From Progne subis subis (Eukaryota; Chordata; Aves; Passeriformes; Hirundinidae), in assembly GCA_022316685.1 (NCBI GenBank), contig JAKJHU010000661.1, positions 1-64,000 on the forward strand: a stretch of DNA of 64,000 nt, given 5' to 3'. Of this stretch, positions 10,764 to 23,427 are shown one piece after another. Under the pieces are notes generated by a model. That model ran no database searches and had not been told where the DNA came from. It was given only the letters and a program-made list of their open reading frames with translations. Position 1 is the stretch's first letter. Every line of letters begins with the position of its first letter. The position numbers and the translations under genes were made by a program.

Positions 10764-10913
10764 ATGGTGTCGACACTTCTCTCCCATGCCATTCCAAGTT
10801 TATCTGGTGATCTGAAGTTGGTGAACGATGTCAACCACTTGAAAAGCCCTTTAGAAAACACAGGCACCACAGAAATAATGTTTAGTGGTAAGTTGAACTT
10901 GAAGAGATTTTAA
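10764..10913 (+). other. Short ORF ending in a splice-donor motif, antisense to SSBP2
   Basis: The ORF opens with ATGG (AACATGG context) and runs 49 codons to TAA at 10911. It starts MVSTLLSHAIPSLSG. Inside it, GTG|GTAAGT at 10885-10893 is a near-ideal splice donor, so 10764-10887 could be the coding part of a first exon (41 codons plus one base). A TATA-like element lies 29 bp upstream of the ATG and a CTCF-like core about 100 bp upstream. I do not recognise the peptide and see no second exon, so it may be a non-coding RNA start or chance. Confidence 0.2.
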
Positions 10914-13900
10914 CAAATGTGCTGGAAAAAAGTCATGTATTTAAAAGAAAAGGCACTTCACTTATGTGTCAAAAGATACAGACAAGTGTTAGAATTTGAC
11001 TTTTAACAGCATTACCAAATTAAACAAGTGAACTGTCAATTGTAAACAGTTTCCCCTACAACTCCCAGCAGGGTCTCTCAGGTGAGTGCCTCTAAAGCCA
11101 GTCATGCTTCTCATACAGCCAAACATCTGGATAGCCACGGAATAGAGGAGCTGAGGACAATGGAGGTTTAATTAAACGTACTTTTAAGTATTTCTCCTAA
11201 TTGCAGTGCAAAAGTAGCAGCCAGAATCAGACTCTGGGAATTGCTGGGTGTCAGCAACTTGGATAACCAGTGGAAGGCGCCCCTGCCTACAGCTGGGGTC
11301 GGAACAAGAGGGACTTCCTAACAATTCTGTGCTACTTTGTTTTAAACTCTGCATTTAGGAGTGCTAAAACTGGAAATTTAACTAAAAGGCAAATAAAATC
11401 CTGTGAAATCAACAGTTTACATTCTGCTTAAAAACTCTAAACACCTCAATGAACACATGCTCCCAAATTTCCCTCTGACCTCTGTTCATTTGATAACACC
11501 CACATTGTCCACAAAGATCAAATAAATGGTCTGCAAAAACACAAATGTAACATCTCTCAAATTGTTTAGCTATCTTAAAACATCAGTGAAGAGAGGGATG
11601 GAAATGGTCCTGAGTACCTGAAGAGCAGCAGTTGCACCTGCAAGACTGGATGTGCAAACCTGCAAGTGTCTGAATTCTGCAACCTTAACCTCTTTGATCA
11701 CAAGTGGAAGATTTAACTCACTGTAAATGAGTTTGGAAGAGCCTTGTGTAAAGCTGTGGCTGCTGACATTATATACATCCACAAACATTAGACCCAAAGG
11801 TAATTATTTATTATCATCTTATTCAGTCTTTCATTTGTTCAGTTACTGTGTCAGCGTCAGACAGGGCTCCGGAACAGGGATAAAGAGCAGATCATGCTGA
11901 TATCCATGACTGGCCATATGAAGAAACTAACGAATGATATCAATTAAAAATGCCTAAAAATGAAGACAGAAAATGTCCCAAATTATTTTATTATCACAGT
12001 AGCTAAGTGCCTTCCTCAGACCTTAGCTCCATGTCCAGGATGTTCTAGATGGGAGAACTGGAAAAGGATGAGGTATTTCCAGATTCAGACTGGGGCTGGT
12101 TGGGCATTTCAGACATGTATAAATAAGATCATCTCACCTCTACACAATCTAGTGTGGTTAAATGGCTTCTGTTGCCCAAAGCAGCTGTTTGGATTATACT
12201 ATTTGGAGTTAAAGAGTCCTGCATGGCAGAACTGCTGTGCCCCACACATTCCAGAGTGGCCACAAATGAGCCAAAAGCAGGTTCAGTTTCTGTTTCACAC
12301 CGAGTCCAGAGTCTCACTGCTGCTCCGACTGAGAGAAGGTGAGGACAAAAAGTATGTATCTATGAACTTAAAGTTACATTCCAACACACACCAGTAGAGG
12401 AAACTGAGGCACATCCTAACTCCACAAAAACCAGACTTCTCAAATTTCACTTTTGACACTGCAATTTCTCTTAAAAACAAAAATACCCCACAAACAAACA
12501 AAACCCCCAGACCTCGTTTATTTGATGACAATAGCTGTGTACAACTCCACCACCTTCCCTGCACTCTGCCATTTTTCTGGACAGTCAGCACTGCAGTGAC
12601 CATCATACCTCACCTGAACAGAAGTACTAAAGTACAGCTACAGAGAGATACAAGACAAATTCAGCTGCTGGCTTCAGAACCTCTACCTCTGTGGACCAGG
12701 CACAAAATGCCATAGGTTGGTAATTAATATCAGAGCTAATGGCCCACTTGCATGAGAAAACCTCATTTTACAAACAGCAGAGTTTACCACATACTGAGAA
12801 ACAATTGTCTTGTACTTCTCTTCCTCCAATTGCTATACTAGCAGTCTGCATTATCTTCTAAAAATGAAATAGATTTCTTTTCTTCTATAAAAAAGAAATG
12901 CCTCAAAAATCATGTAAGAGATCAGCAGTGCCAACCAAATGCAAAGCCCTGTTGATATTTCTTCAATCCCAGCACATTTCCTTCCCCGGACTGTGAAATT
13001 CTCCTGCTCTGATAAGAACCCACTACAGCAGCAATGACCCCACTTTGCTTATGTCCCTATGAGTGTTCAGTGCCCATGGAAAACACGAGTGCAAAAGCAA
13101 GAGGGAAGAAATTACTTTAAATCATCACTGACCCCTGAGCTCTGCAATCAGAGCTGGCAGGTGCTGGCTGTCAGCAGCTTCAGCTCAGCCCAACCTAAAC
13201 AACTTCTAAAAGCAACAACAGGCACCCTTATCATTCCAGGGTGACCTTCTAGATAAATTTTGGGCTAAAGGAACTAAAATGTAATGAGGGCCTTGTGGAG
13301 CAAAGTCTCAGTGCACTAAATATAGACACAAGCACCTCTCTCCTGCTCTGCTCATGTGGTCTGACTCTGGAGAACAAACTGTTTGCTGTCATAATCCAGG
13401 AGTAAGGGACAGGTCTCAGCTCCAAACTGCTGCGGGGAGAAAAATGAGGGTTGCCAGCTCTCAGACCAAGACAGATGAACCTGTCCTCTGTGGTTTGTTT
13501 TACTCTGGGATCAGAGGAATTGAAGGAGAGAATGGAGAAACAGCCTATTCAGGTAATGGTCTACCAGAACAGCAGCACCCATGAAGGAAGGAGGAGGTTT
13601 TCACCATGAGTTTCCCTTTCTTGCCTGCGATTTCACCTGTTTCACAGCAGCAGATGATGCCCCCCCACTTTCAAGTTTCACACAGGCAGGCTGTCTGCCA
13701 GCACATTTTCTTGTCCTGGGGTGAGCTGACCTTGGTGAGGCTGAGCTCTGGTGAAGGTTTCAGAGCCCGGCAGCAAGTGCTGCCTAACAGCATCCACTGC
13801 AGCAGCAGGGCTCTCTGCACTCACAGCCTCAAGCACCTCAGGCTCTCATTGGGATGGAACCCTCTGGATTTTGGCTTAGCTTCCCTTGCTGGGATTGCTC

Positions 13901-15251
13901 CCAAACACATTAACACACCCACTACCACACCTGATTTCCAAACTTACATGTATTCTTAAGCACATCACAGCAAGAATTAATAATGTCTTGAAAAATGTCC
14001 CTTTTCACTCTCAGGCCTCACAAAAAGAGCAGGATGATGTGGTGGCTTTAAGTTAGACTCAAGCCAAACACTGGCATATAATGAGATTTTACCCGCACTC
14101 AACTTTCTACCAGCTTGTCTTTCTTACATCTTCAAAGATCTCAAGTGGCTAGAAGTCTATTCATGCTTCTAAAAACAAAACTCCCACATCCTCCGTCTGC
14201 AAAACCTTTAAAATAGTTACCCTCTCCTCTGTACTTCACACACTTGCCCCATCTGTGCCCCTTCCCCATCCTAGTAGTCATCATAGACAATAACAAAAAA
14301 AGTTAATTCCTCTGATATCACAACTGAAGTGGGAGGCTGAAGTAAAAAAAAGTGAAATATTGATATAATCTAAAAATTAAGACAAAAATTATGTGCAAAA
14401 GAGCGTACCTAACCAGCTGTTCAATGCACTAAAAGCAGAAATAAATTAATTAATGAGTTCTGACAGCTCCCGAGAATTTTGTGACTGGCAGCAGCCAGAT
14501 ATTTTCCACTTCACTTCTAAGTATCTTTTCATTCATATATTACAGATCAAGTCTCAGTTTGCCAAGTGTGGAGGAAAACAACTGAGTTTTGGTGAGGAGG
14601 AGATGTAAGTCCAGCCTGGGAGCAGTGCGGGCTTGGATCACAAACACCACACTGGGCTTGCACTAAAATGTCAGTTCTTCCACCATCATATCCTGTGCTG
14701 TTACTGCCCAAAGTGCTAAATTATTTTTTAACTCTATGTAGGACAAAACTGAGCAGAAGTAGCGCATGGTCTAAATCCCTGACTTAACCTTTTTAGGCAC
14801 TGCGGTTGAGATCTGCAAGGTGCAGGGTGATGCTCAGTGGGATATTCTGCAATGCCCAGGCTGAATTCCCACAGAAGCTCAGGAATCTGCCTTGTGGTTT
14901 TAGCACAGAGCTGAACACAACCAACAATGTTCTGACTTTAAAAGTTTCCATGGAATGTTATCTATATTATCATAAGAAATTATTTTAATATTGTACTCAA
15001 GCATTTTTGATCTCTGCTAAAACCCTAGCGCCGTTTCTTGTTCTGTGCTGTACTATTTCATAAATTAAATACTTGTCAGTCAGGTCCTTTCCTTCCCACC
15101 TGTCCACTTCTGTTTAAAAATAAACTCTCAAATATTGCACCACACAGTGAGACATAGTTCAGAACAGGACCTTTTCTACAGACTTGCAAACAGCATTACA
15201 GAGGATTTTCTATCCTAAAATTCCTATAATCATAATTTTTTTTCTGAATAC
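10914..15251 (-). other. SSBP2: Intron 5, exon-5-proximal part
   Basis: This stretch runs up to the donor of exon 5. It contains a decayed CR1 tail at 11257-11333. The longest plus-strand frames (11960-12397, 145 codons; 13606-13959, 117 codons) show no domain, no repeats and no supporting codon pattern. I regard them as chance. Composition is slightly richer in G+C between 13,050 and 13,950 than around it. Confidence 0.55.
11257..11333 (+). mobile_element. Decayed CR1 3'-tail
   Basis: The stretch CTTGGATAACC, then GTGGAAGGCGCCCCTGCCTA, then GGGTCGGAAC and ACAATTCTGTG follows the order of the CR1 terminus (TTGGAGCAACCTGG, GGAAGGTGTCCCTGCCCATGG, GGTTGGAAC, CATTCTGTG). It is in plus orientation and much more diverged than the other copies. 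Confidence 0.55.
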
Positions 15252-15341
15252 CTGAAAAAACCCCGGTGGTACTGGACCTACTGGCATGCCATCTCCTGGG
15301 GGAATGTTTCCTAGCACTGGGCTGGGAGCTGCTGCAGCACT
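15252..15341 (-). CDS. SSBP2: SSBP2 exon 5
   Basis: This 90-bp exon is 30 codons, phase 0 at both ends, with acceptor GTTCTTTTCAG and donor CAG|GTATTC. It encodes [18 protein letters not shown] followed by [12 protein letters not shown]. The GDGMPVGPV stretch is the SSBP2 form; SSBP3 has NDGMPGGPI here, from memory. This is the join between the N-terminal LUFS/LisH domain, encoded by exons 1-4 outside the window, and the proline-rich tail. The 30 residues run in frame into exon 6 after removal of a 12,382-bp intron. There is no CpG island nearby, so the SSBP2 promoter is not in this region. Confidence 0.96.
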
Positions 15342-18300
15342 CTGAAAAGAACAAAGGGAGAATAAACCTTTGTCATTGCATGGTAGGCATTAAAGCCCCC
15401 CCTCCCCCACAAAAAACCCCAAACCTGACCAAAGTGCAGAAAGTAATTTTCTGGATATGTCATTATGGCATTGTTTCATCTGAGGATAAATTAAAATTGT
15501 TTAGACTTTTGTCTATACAAGTACCATGTTATTTGTTGAAATAACAAATGTATGTTGAGGGGAAGGGTGCCAGAGATTGCACAGGGCAATTAGACAAATC
15601 CTGACTAAATTTAAAAAATGTTGTATCCAAGTGTAACTACATGCAGCGATGTGAACATAACTTGCATACTTCTTGTCTTATGCGTATGAACCGTCTTACA
15701 CATGCACAAGGATATACATAGCATAAAGAAAGTAATTTACGCATTTTATCAGCAGTTTCTAAGCACTTTAAAGATCATTTCAGCAGCCTGTAATATTTTT
15801 CCAGAACAACAACAAGCTTCCAAACAGAGCTCTGTTATAAACAGTAGAAGAAGGTATGCTCATGATTCTGCTGGTAATGCTCAAGATTTTACCAACCCCA
15901 AAATAACCACCATGACAAATTAGAAGAATTCAGGTTACACTTCTGGAAGGGAAAAGAAAAAAGGATTTCTAAGGAGCGAATCAGAGGATGAAATTAGTTA
16001 CCTTTGCAAATCCTTCAGCTGGAATAAGCGAGTAAAGAATATTGCTCCTGGCAATTTACATGCAGGAGATTGTCACAGAAAAAAAGCCAAGCGGCTTCTG
16101 TTGTCATGTGCTGGAACCTCAATTACTTCTAATTTCTAGCATTCTTCCTTCCTGCAATGTATTTCTGTAGTGTATGAGGCTGAATCACCTATAAATGCTC
16201 AAAAACTTGTGTGAAAGTATTGGAGCACGCAGAATCCTCCCAGAGCCACTGGCAGGTTACTAATGACCTGCCAAAGCCTGCCCTGCAGAGCACACAGATA
16301 TTAAATTATCACTCTATTTATTGTGCACTTGGACTCAATACCCTAAAGATGCAGATCTGGAAACTGCATTTCCAGGTGCTTGGCACAATACCTAGGAAAA
16401 GAAAGAATAATGCTGTAAAGATCTGAAAACTGGCACAAAAGGAGGGATGACCTTTTTCAAACAAGCAGAAAGGAAACATTCAGTTAATCACCACAGATTC
16501 CTTCAATGGCTTAAGCTGTGTTTTAGAATTAAAGTTCTGTACAACTAGCAGTAACATATTTAGCATGCAAACTCAATGTTCTTTGGAAAAGTCTGGAATA
16601 TAAAGGCTGGCTTTCAAAATGAGTGCAAGGCTTTGATTCACAAAAAAATCCTCTAATAAAGGGTATTGTCTATGCAAGGATCACTGCTAAAACACTGCAG
16701 AATTGCAGCTGACAGGGAAAACCAGCCAGGTGAGCTGGATGCGGCAAACACTTTGGATAACCACAAATCAGGCAAGGAGAGGCCACCAGAAAGCAGCCAG
16801 AGCAGCCTGGGAAGCTGTGGCCAAAAAAGGTCCTGCTCTGCCAGCCACTGCCACCCATGTCAAATAATTATTTTAGTATCATCTCCACTTCCAAAGGGAA
16901 ACAGGAGTAAAAGCTGTTGGCTTTTTTTGTTTGTTTGTTTTGTTTTGCTTTGTTTTTGTTTTTTTAAGGAAAGATGAGCTCCTTAAGCATCAGTGTGCAA
17001 TATGCCCATGACAGGCACAGTCTGAGTCGAGCACATTGGATACATGTCTGCAGGTACAGGTTTTCTGGATGAAGGATGACAACAGCAGCACCATTGATGG
17101 AGAAAATTGATGATGTTAAAAGCTTGAGCATCCCCAAATGCCCCAAAGAGCCTGAACTGCGGTGGCTGACCAAGGAGGAGCAGCCCGTTAAAGGGGCAGT
17201 GATGGGTCTTATTACAGCACCATCATCCCTGAGCGCACTGGGCTGAGCCACCTCACCTGCCATGGGATGTGTCCTCTGCCAGGTCCTTGGGATTACAGGG
17301 GAGGCAACAGCCCCTTGGGAAGAAGAGCTCCCACAGGGATATAGCACCGTGCTGCTGAGAGCTCATGCTCTTTCCCACTTTGAAAATTACTTTTTAAAAA
17401 ATACAACGGCAGTTAGTTAAAAAATAGAAGGGAAGGGGGAAACAATGACTATTCCAAAATGGAAGGAGAAAAAGATTAAAGTTACAACTGTTAGCCATTT
17501 ACTATCTTAAAAAGGCTTTGCAAGAAATATACCTAAAATTAGCATTTTCATAATTGTCTCATAGAGGTGTTTTTTTTACCCTTATTTCTGCATCTCCCCT
17601 GGCACTGATACCAGAGGAACCCAGCCCCCTTCCCTGGTGAATCACCAGGAAATTGGCAGACATGGGCTCGATGTTACTGGAGTCCTGCAACACTCTCAGG
17701 TTTTACAGAAAACTCCATTTCTACCCTTCATTATGAAATGCACTGGGGTTTTCTTTCTTTTTTGATGTTTGTTTAGGATTTTCTTCCCTGATGGGCAATG
17801 AAGTCCCACAGCCAGAAATAAAGTATTTTCAGTGTTTTGGGTATATTACATTTTCTAGCTTATGCTAAATAATGAATCTTTTAAGAACTTCTACCAGGTA
17901 GATCAATAAACAAACCTGCAACTGCTGCATGGAAATATTCTTACTTATTCTACCCTGATGAATTATTCATTCTTTTTCCACAGTCCCACAGCAAACGATG
18001 GCCTCCTTTTTGCATGCCTTACAAGTTGTTCATCATTTATACTTCCATTAGTTTGACATTTTAAATATTTGCAAATTGCTTTCCCTGCTTTTCATAAAAA
18101 GATGAAATCAGAACATTTAGATGGTATAAACTCTGTATAGTAGCTTACCTCCTTAAAAATGGAAATCTGTATTTGCTTTTGTTGCTAAAATAATGCATTT
18201 ATACTAATGAATTTATAATAATTTACAATTATTAATTAAAACTGTGTACTTGAGTGAAAGTTATGGTCATTCGTTCTCTACCCAAGCTACTTTTGGCAAT

Positions 18301-18473
18301 GCAAAACCAGATTATTATAGTAACTAATAAGGCTAGCTATGACTTAGGATGGATTTTATAATAAAGAAATCACAAAGTAAATAAAATCTAAAGTAAAATC
18401 ATTTAGCTATTCTACTAGTACAGTATCTGAAGTATAAAAATCCAGAGATAAACCTGCAATGCCCATTTTTTAG
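15342..18473 (-). other. SSBP2: Intron 4, first part (exon-5 side)
   Basis: This is the start of an intron that fills the rest of the window. It is AT-rich, with a T/G low-complexity patch near 16921-16968 (TTTG and TTTTG units). I searched the minus strand by eye for exon 4 (VFWDLYCAAPERRE) and did not find it here or further on. Confidence 0.55.
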
Positions 18474-18608
18474 GCCATCCCGAGAAGTGGCTGATGAAGG
18501 AAGCTTACGAAGAATTTCGTTTGAAACCAGAAAATGCTACAAAGAAATTACTTGACTTTATAAAAATCCTCACCTGGCTCTTTCTTTCACCAAGACATAA
18601 AATTTCAG
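18474..18608 (+). other. Second orphan exon-shaped ORF (antisense to SSBP2)
   Basis: This 135-bp open segment is preceded by CCCATTTTTTAG and followed by TTTCAG|GTATTT, so both splice borders are good. It is phase 1 at both ends. It encodes HPEKWLMKEAYEEFRLKPEN, then ATKKLLDFIKIL and a short tail ending LSPRHKIS. The YEEF..KPENATKKLLDFI pattern loosely resembles the YED...P..T.K.L.FLG segment of Golgi and tyrosylprotein sulfotransferases. That is pattern memory only, and the PAPS-binding parts are absent. It could be a relic exon or a chance frame; 44 open codons are weak evidence. Confidence 0.2.
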
Positions 18609-20645
18609 GTATTTTGCTTACAGACTTCCTTATTTTTATCCAAAGTAAGCAGTTTACCACGTTATTAAATTTGTCCACTCAAAGGAGAGTTCTGTTTTTA
18701 AGAAGTCTCACTGATGGCAAATGATGCAATCTACTGGATGATGGAGGGGAGGAGTTGGACTCTACAAACAGAAGTGCTGGACATCCAATTCCCTCATCAC
18801 CTCACCCTCCTCCACATCAGCCCTCAATCTACTCTCACCATTTAGAAATATAATGCTTTCATATATTCATACAAACTACCAAAGCATCCAGACAAAGATA
18901 TTCTGCCATGGATTGTACAGACACAATCAGCTGAACCAGAGCAGAAAGGATCAACATGTCAGGATATTTTTATATACAGTGGTATTGGGTTAATGTAACA
19001 AATTGAACAGTGAATGTGGAATGTGAAGGACAATGCAGGGAAACCAGAACCATGTTTGAAATGCTAGTGAGAGCAGCACAGTCAGAAGGGAAAGCAGGGG
19101 ATAAATATCTGGTACATTAACTCGAAAAATTATGCAAAGTAAGGAATTTAAATGTAGTTGTTCGTTGTTTTTTTTCCTCGAAAGACAAGCAATGGATGAT
19201 CACTACTTCCAGTCAGATTTACTACGTTTAATTTCTGGTCGTTGATAACTTTGAGGTGCCAGACATACTGCAGCCAGTGCCATAAAAAACCACCAAATTT
19301 CCTTTTGTAAACACTTCAACTTGTAACTTACAAAGCGTTTCTAAGACATCAGCTGGTTCCTGTAACAGACCTTCCTTATTTGTACCCATCACAAATTCAA
19401 GTATTAAGGGAACTACAATGATTAACCACTAGCAACTGCCTTGTTTTTTCCAAGATGGAACATAAAACTATTCATCAACAACAAAATAAATAAAATTTAG
19501 AAAACACACCCAAGACTTTAAATAAGTCTCTGTGCCTTTTACAAAGCCTTTGAACACTTGGCTGTACACCAAGAAGTCAAAACCCCAAGACTGAGCAGCC
19601 TTGGTTTACTCAACAAGATTGGAAGGTCATGCCCAAAAAAGGTGGATTCATCACACTGAAAGAGGCAGGTAATTTGAAAGATCTGGATCATGAGACCTAA
19701 TTAAATCCTGGCGTAGCTTCACTGATATATATTTGTCTAAACTGCTTAACTTCTGCTGCGTAACAGGAAGGCATTCACATGACAGCACAAGTCTAAGAAG
19801 TGTAATTGTGGAAGGTCATTACTTATAACTTCACAGTTTTCCTCCAACCCCAGCTCCCTGTGGTTTCATCTGGACTCTGGTATTTTATTTCTCTTCATTC
19901 CATCTTATTTATGGGTCATAAAGAATAATGAAAAATAATGATGCCATCAATGCAAATGAAAAAAAAAAAAATCACATTTAATCCTTTTCTTGGAAACACA
20001 AAAAGAGCTGCACCAGCAGTTAGGAAAGAGCAGACCTATTGATGATGATGATGATGATGATGATGACGACGAGGAGGAGAAGGAGGAGGATGAAGGTGTC
20101 TATTGAGACTTCCCCCATCCTTCTTCCCCAAGAAATAATTCTACCCCCAGACACACCTCACTCCAGCAAAACTTCCCTATATCTGAAGTGGGATCACAGT
20201 CTGGGGATTCCGTCCTGCTTAGCTGAGACAGAGAAATTGCATTACAGTGCTGAAAACTGGTTACTGGGTTGGAATATAAATTAATTTTGAGGAATACTTT
20301 GTTATCAGTGAATAGAAGTACTTCAAATTCATGTTAAAAGACAGCATTTCCATCTCAACTGCTGCTTCTTGTATTATTTAGAACATAACTTCCAGACAAG
20401 ATTTTCTCAAAATTATGGTTATAAAGAAAAGTTATTTAAAAGAAACTTTTATTATTGCACAGAAGTTAATAAAATCAGTACTATGAATAGATATCAATGG
20501 ACTGTTCACTGACAAAAAGGTACAAGAGTAATTTGTGTTGTAGATATGGAAATAAACCTATGATATTCTTTTGAATTTCTACCCATTATTTTTTTTCCAA
20601 ACCAGACCGGTACTGAAAGGCAGAATACTCAGCTCCCCCCAGTTA
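18609..20645 (-). other. SSBP2: Intron 4, unique-looking stretch
   Basis: AT-rich sequence without exons or mobile elements that I recognise. It ends in a trinucleotide microsatellite at 20039-20090, listed separately, and a short run of A near 19960. Confidence 0.55.
20039..20090. repeat. (GAT)n-(GAC)n-(GAG)n trinucleotide microsatellite
   Basis: Nine or so GAT units are followed by two GAC and then GAG/AAG units. A frame through it reads polymethionine then polyarginine, which is an artefact. It is probably polymorphic. Confidence 0.95.
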
Positions 20646-20866
20646 GAGAATCACAAAATCACAGAATCAACTAGGTTCGAAGAGACCTTTGAGATCATCA
20701 AGGCCAAGCTATGATCCAACAATGACTGGTCTCATCGACCAGACCATTGCACTGAGTGTCATGTCCAGTCTTTTTTTAAACCCCTCCAGGGATGGGGACT
20801 CCACCACCTCCCTGGACACAAGATTCCAATGTGCAATCACTTTCAGTGAAGTTCTTCATGAAGATT
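20646..20866 (-). mobile_element. CR1 LINE 3' fragment
   Basis: The plus strand reads, in order, a tail of GAATCACAAAATCACAGAATC, an AGGTTCGAAGAGACCTTTGAGATCATCAAGG block, CCATTGCACTGAGTGTCATGTCCAG, then CTCCAGGGATGGGGACTCCACCACCTCCCTGG and TTTCAGTGAAGTTCTTC. These are reverse-complement landmarks of a CR1 3' end, so the element points to the minus strand. It is 5'-truncated. The tail repeats an 8-bp ATTCTGTG-like unit, as is usual for CR1. Confidence 0.85.
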
Positions 20867-22710
20867 CAGAAATGATACTTCAAACAATGCTTCTGGCTCA
20901 TTTTCTGTGAAGGTGAGGGCACTCATTAGAGGTGAATTCCCATGCCGGTGTTGCCCAGCCAGGTGTGTCAGTGTGCAGGGTGAGGGCCCCAGCCCAGGAC
21001 CTTCCTGAGCTGAAGCAGCACCATCAGCACCAGTGGGAACCACCACGCTGCCGACAACAAAAGGCACTTGAGGACACAAAATACTGCTGCTGTTGAAGCC
21101 TGGAGCTGAATTGCGGTGATATTTCAACAAAATGACTTCTTTTCCAGAAGTGACACTTACATCCCTCCTCCAGACTCCCTGGAGATGGAGGCAGCTTTGC
21201 TCGGCAGCTGCAGAACCCTCCGCATGCACTGCCCTCCAGGATCACAGCAAGGGCCACTGCAGACCAAGGGTTTGACCCCTGCCTGCCTCAGGAACATGCT
21301 CCTCCTGACACAGGGAACAGTCCAGCCCCCACATGTTCTGTCTTCTACAGATATTCCCTGTGCCCAAGACATGTCACACTGCACAAATGCGGTTGATAGC
21401 TGCTCCTTTCCTCCTTCTTCCCCAAGACATTCTTCCATTTTTTTTCATGCTCTACAGATAATTCACGTTCACACAATTGTGCTAATTGGACTACTATGAC
21501 AAGACTACCTCATACCCCGACTTCCCATAACAATTAAGTGGTGGGAACAGTGTCTTTTAATCATTTAATTAATCTTATTGTTAAACCCACTTTATTTTCC
21601 AAAAATTTTAAGACTGCCAGAGTATTGTATCCCAGGTCTTATGGCCCAGCACTCCACATGAGTCAAGTGCCTTTCCATTTTAGGAATATAGTGATCATTA
21701 AGATGAAAGTTCTTCTATATCCCTCTGTCTTTTCCAAGTTATGAAACAAATGAACAAATATGCTGTGAGCTGAAAGACTAAAATTTGATTATGAAATGCA
21801 AAGTAGCCTGCTTTGGGGTTATCCTCAGGTCGCCTGGGAGTGATTCAGCAATACTGGCAATATATGCTCAGCTTCAGAAAGGAAAATACACCAAAAACTC
21901 CTCAGTAATTCCCTCAAAATTCAAAATGGATTTTTGTCTCAATGTATAACTGACTAGAAAAGTCATGCACAGAGCTAAATTTTACTTCAGAGGGACCTGA
22001 ACTACAGAATTTACCTCATGATGAAAATGCTTTTCTGCTTCTCCAGAGCCTAAAAACTGTTCATTTGGATGTTGTCTGGACCTTCATGTCATGAAATTCC
22101 TCTTTAATAATCATTTACTAAGATATCAACCATGGACACATCTCTGCTTTCCAAGTCTGTGCTCTGTAAGTTATTCCTCTGTCCTAAAATGTGAAAAAAT
22201 GTGACTTCACAATATAGTAATTCTGACAGCCCATTTTCATAGACTAAACTTACTGAAGCATCCATTTGGGGGTTTTATTTGAACATTAGCTCCATTATCC
22301 ATGGAGTGGTACATAACGTGTACACACTTTAGACTCCCTAGACTGAAATTTCATTGCTTTAAAACCAGTGGTATTCCCTGTGTGTGCAGGTGCTGATGAA
22401 TAAATATTTAATTTTCCAACAAATATGTGTTCATTTGAAGAAAAGTATGATAAATTTAAAACTCATCAAAAGCTAACCTCTAAAGTTATGTCTTTCTCAT
22501 GTTGCCTGAATATCTATCTTTGGATAAATGTAACTTGTTGAGCAGAGAGTTAACACCTCTAAGTGCTAAACCAGAATTAGGCACTGTGCTTATGGAGACC
22601 TCACATTTTCTTGCTGGTGATTATTTGCTAAAAAGGAGTTATAGGGAGTAGTCAACAAGCAACAGAAGCACCCCAGCCTGCCCCAGGGGGTACCAGAATT
22701 CAAGGAGTTT

Positions 22711-22745
22711 CCATCCATCCATCCATCCATCCCTCCCTCCCTCCC
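22711..22745. repeat. (CCAT)n-(CCCT)n microsatellite
   Basis: Six CCAT units change into three CCCT units and end in CCC. The switch from one unit to the next suggests a point change that later spread along the array. Confidence 0.9.
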
Positions 22746-23396
22746 ACACAGACAGAAGCAGAGCAGGGCTCAGTCCTCCAAGGACAGGTTTTTTGGATGT
22801 CCTTCTGGAAAAAAACCCCACCACCTTAATTCCCTTTCTTTGGGAGTCTGATCTGAGAAAACCAGGCCTGCGAGTGCCCAGCACGCACCCCAGGGCTGGT
22901 GAGGGTTGGGGCAAGGAGAAACAGCCTTGCCAGGAAAAACACTGCCTCCAAACATGATCAAACTTGCTGGTCTATAAGTCACACAGCAGAGCAGGTAAAC
23001 CTGTCTCAGGTGGCTCCTCCTCAGGGAACCAATTATTTTACACCCCATGGTGTGAAAATCCATAGCAGTGATAATGAGAGCTTGAATCTTTCAGGGTTAA
23101 CTACCTCCTACAGCTTTTAAGCACACATTTAAAACCTTATTCTTCTGTTTACTGTATTATTATTTGGGTTTTTAGGTGGTGCTTACACAGACACTGAAGG
23201 GATGGTGATCCATGCACAGCTATTCCACCTCGCTGGTTGATGGACTACTGGGTCACTCACACAGAAAACAGCAACACTGACAGTGTATTTTTAAATACAT
23301 TATGTTATACAAGGAACAAGATTCAAAATTCAGCTGATGCAAGAATGACTGCTGAAACTTCTGCTTCACCATGTAATTCTTCATTGCACTTCATTT

Positions 23397-23427
23397 AAAA
23401 AAAAAAAAAAAAAGGAAAAAAAAAAAA
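23397..23427. repeat. A-rich homopolymer run
   Basis: About 30 bases of A with one GG interruption. I see no element body attached that would make it a retrotransposon tail. Confidence 0.85.

Noticed and set aside
11960..12397. 145-codon plus-strand frame
   Set aside because: No domain, signal or repeat pattern; overlapped by frames on both strands; no splice or promoter context. Probably chance.
20039..20284. Frame starting with nine methionines
   Set aside because: It begins in a GAT/GAC/GAG microsatellite and has no other support.
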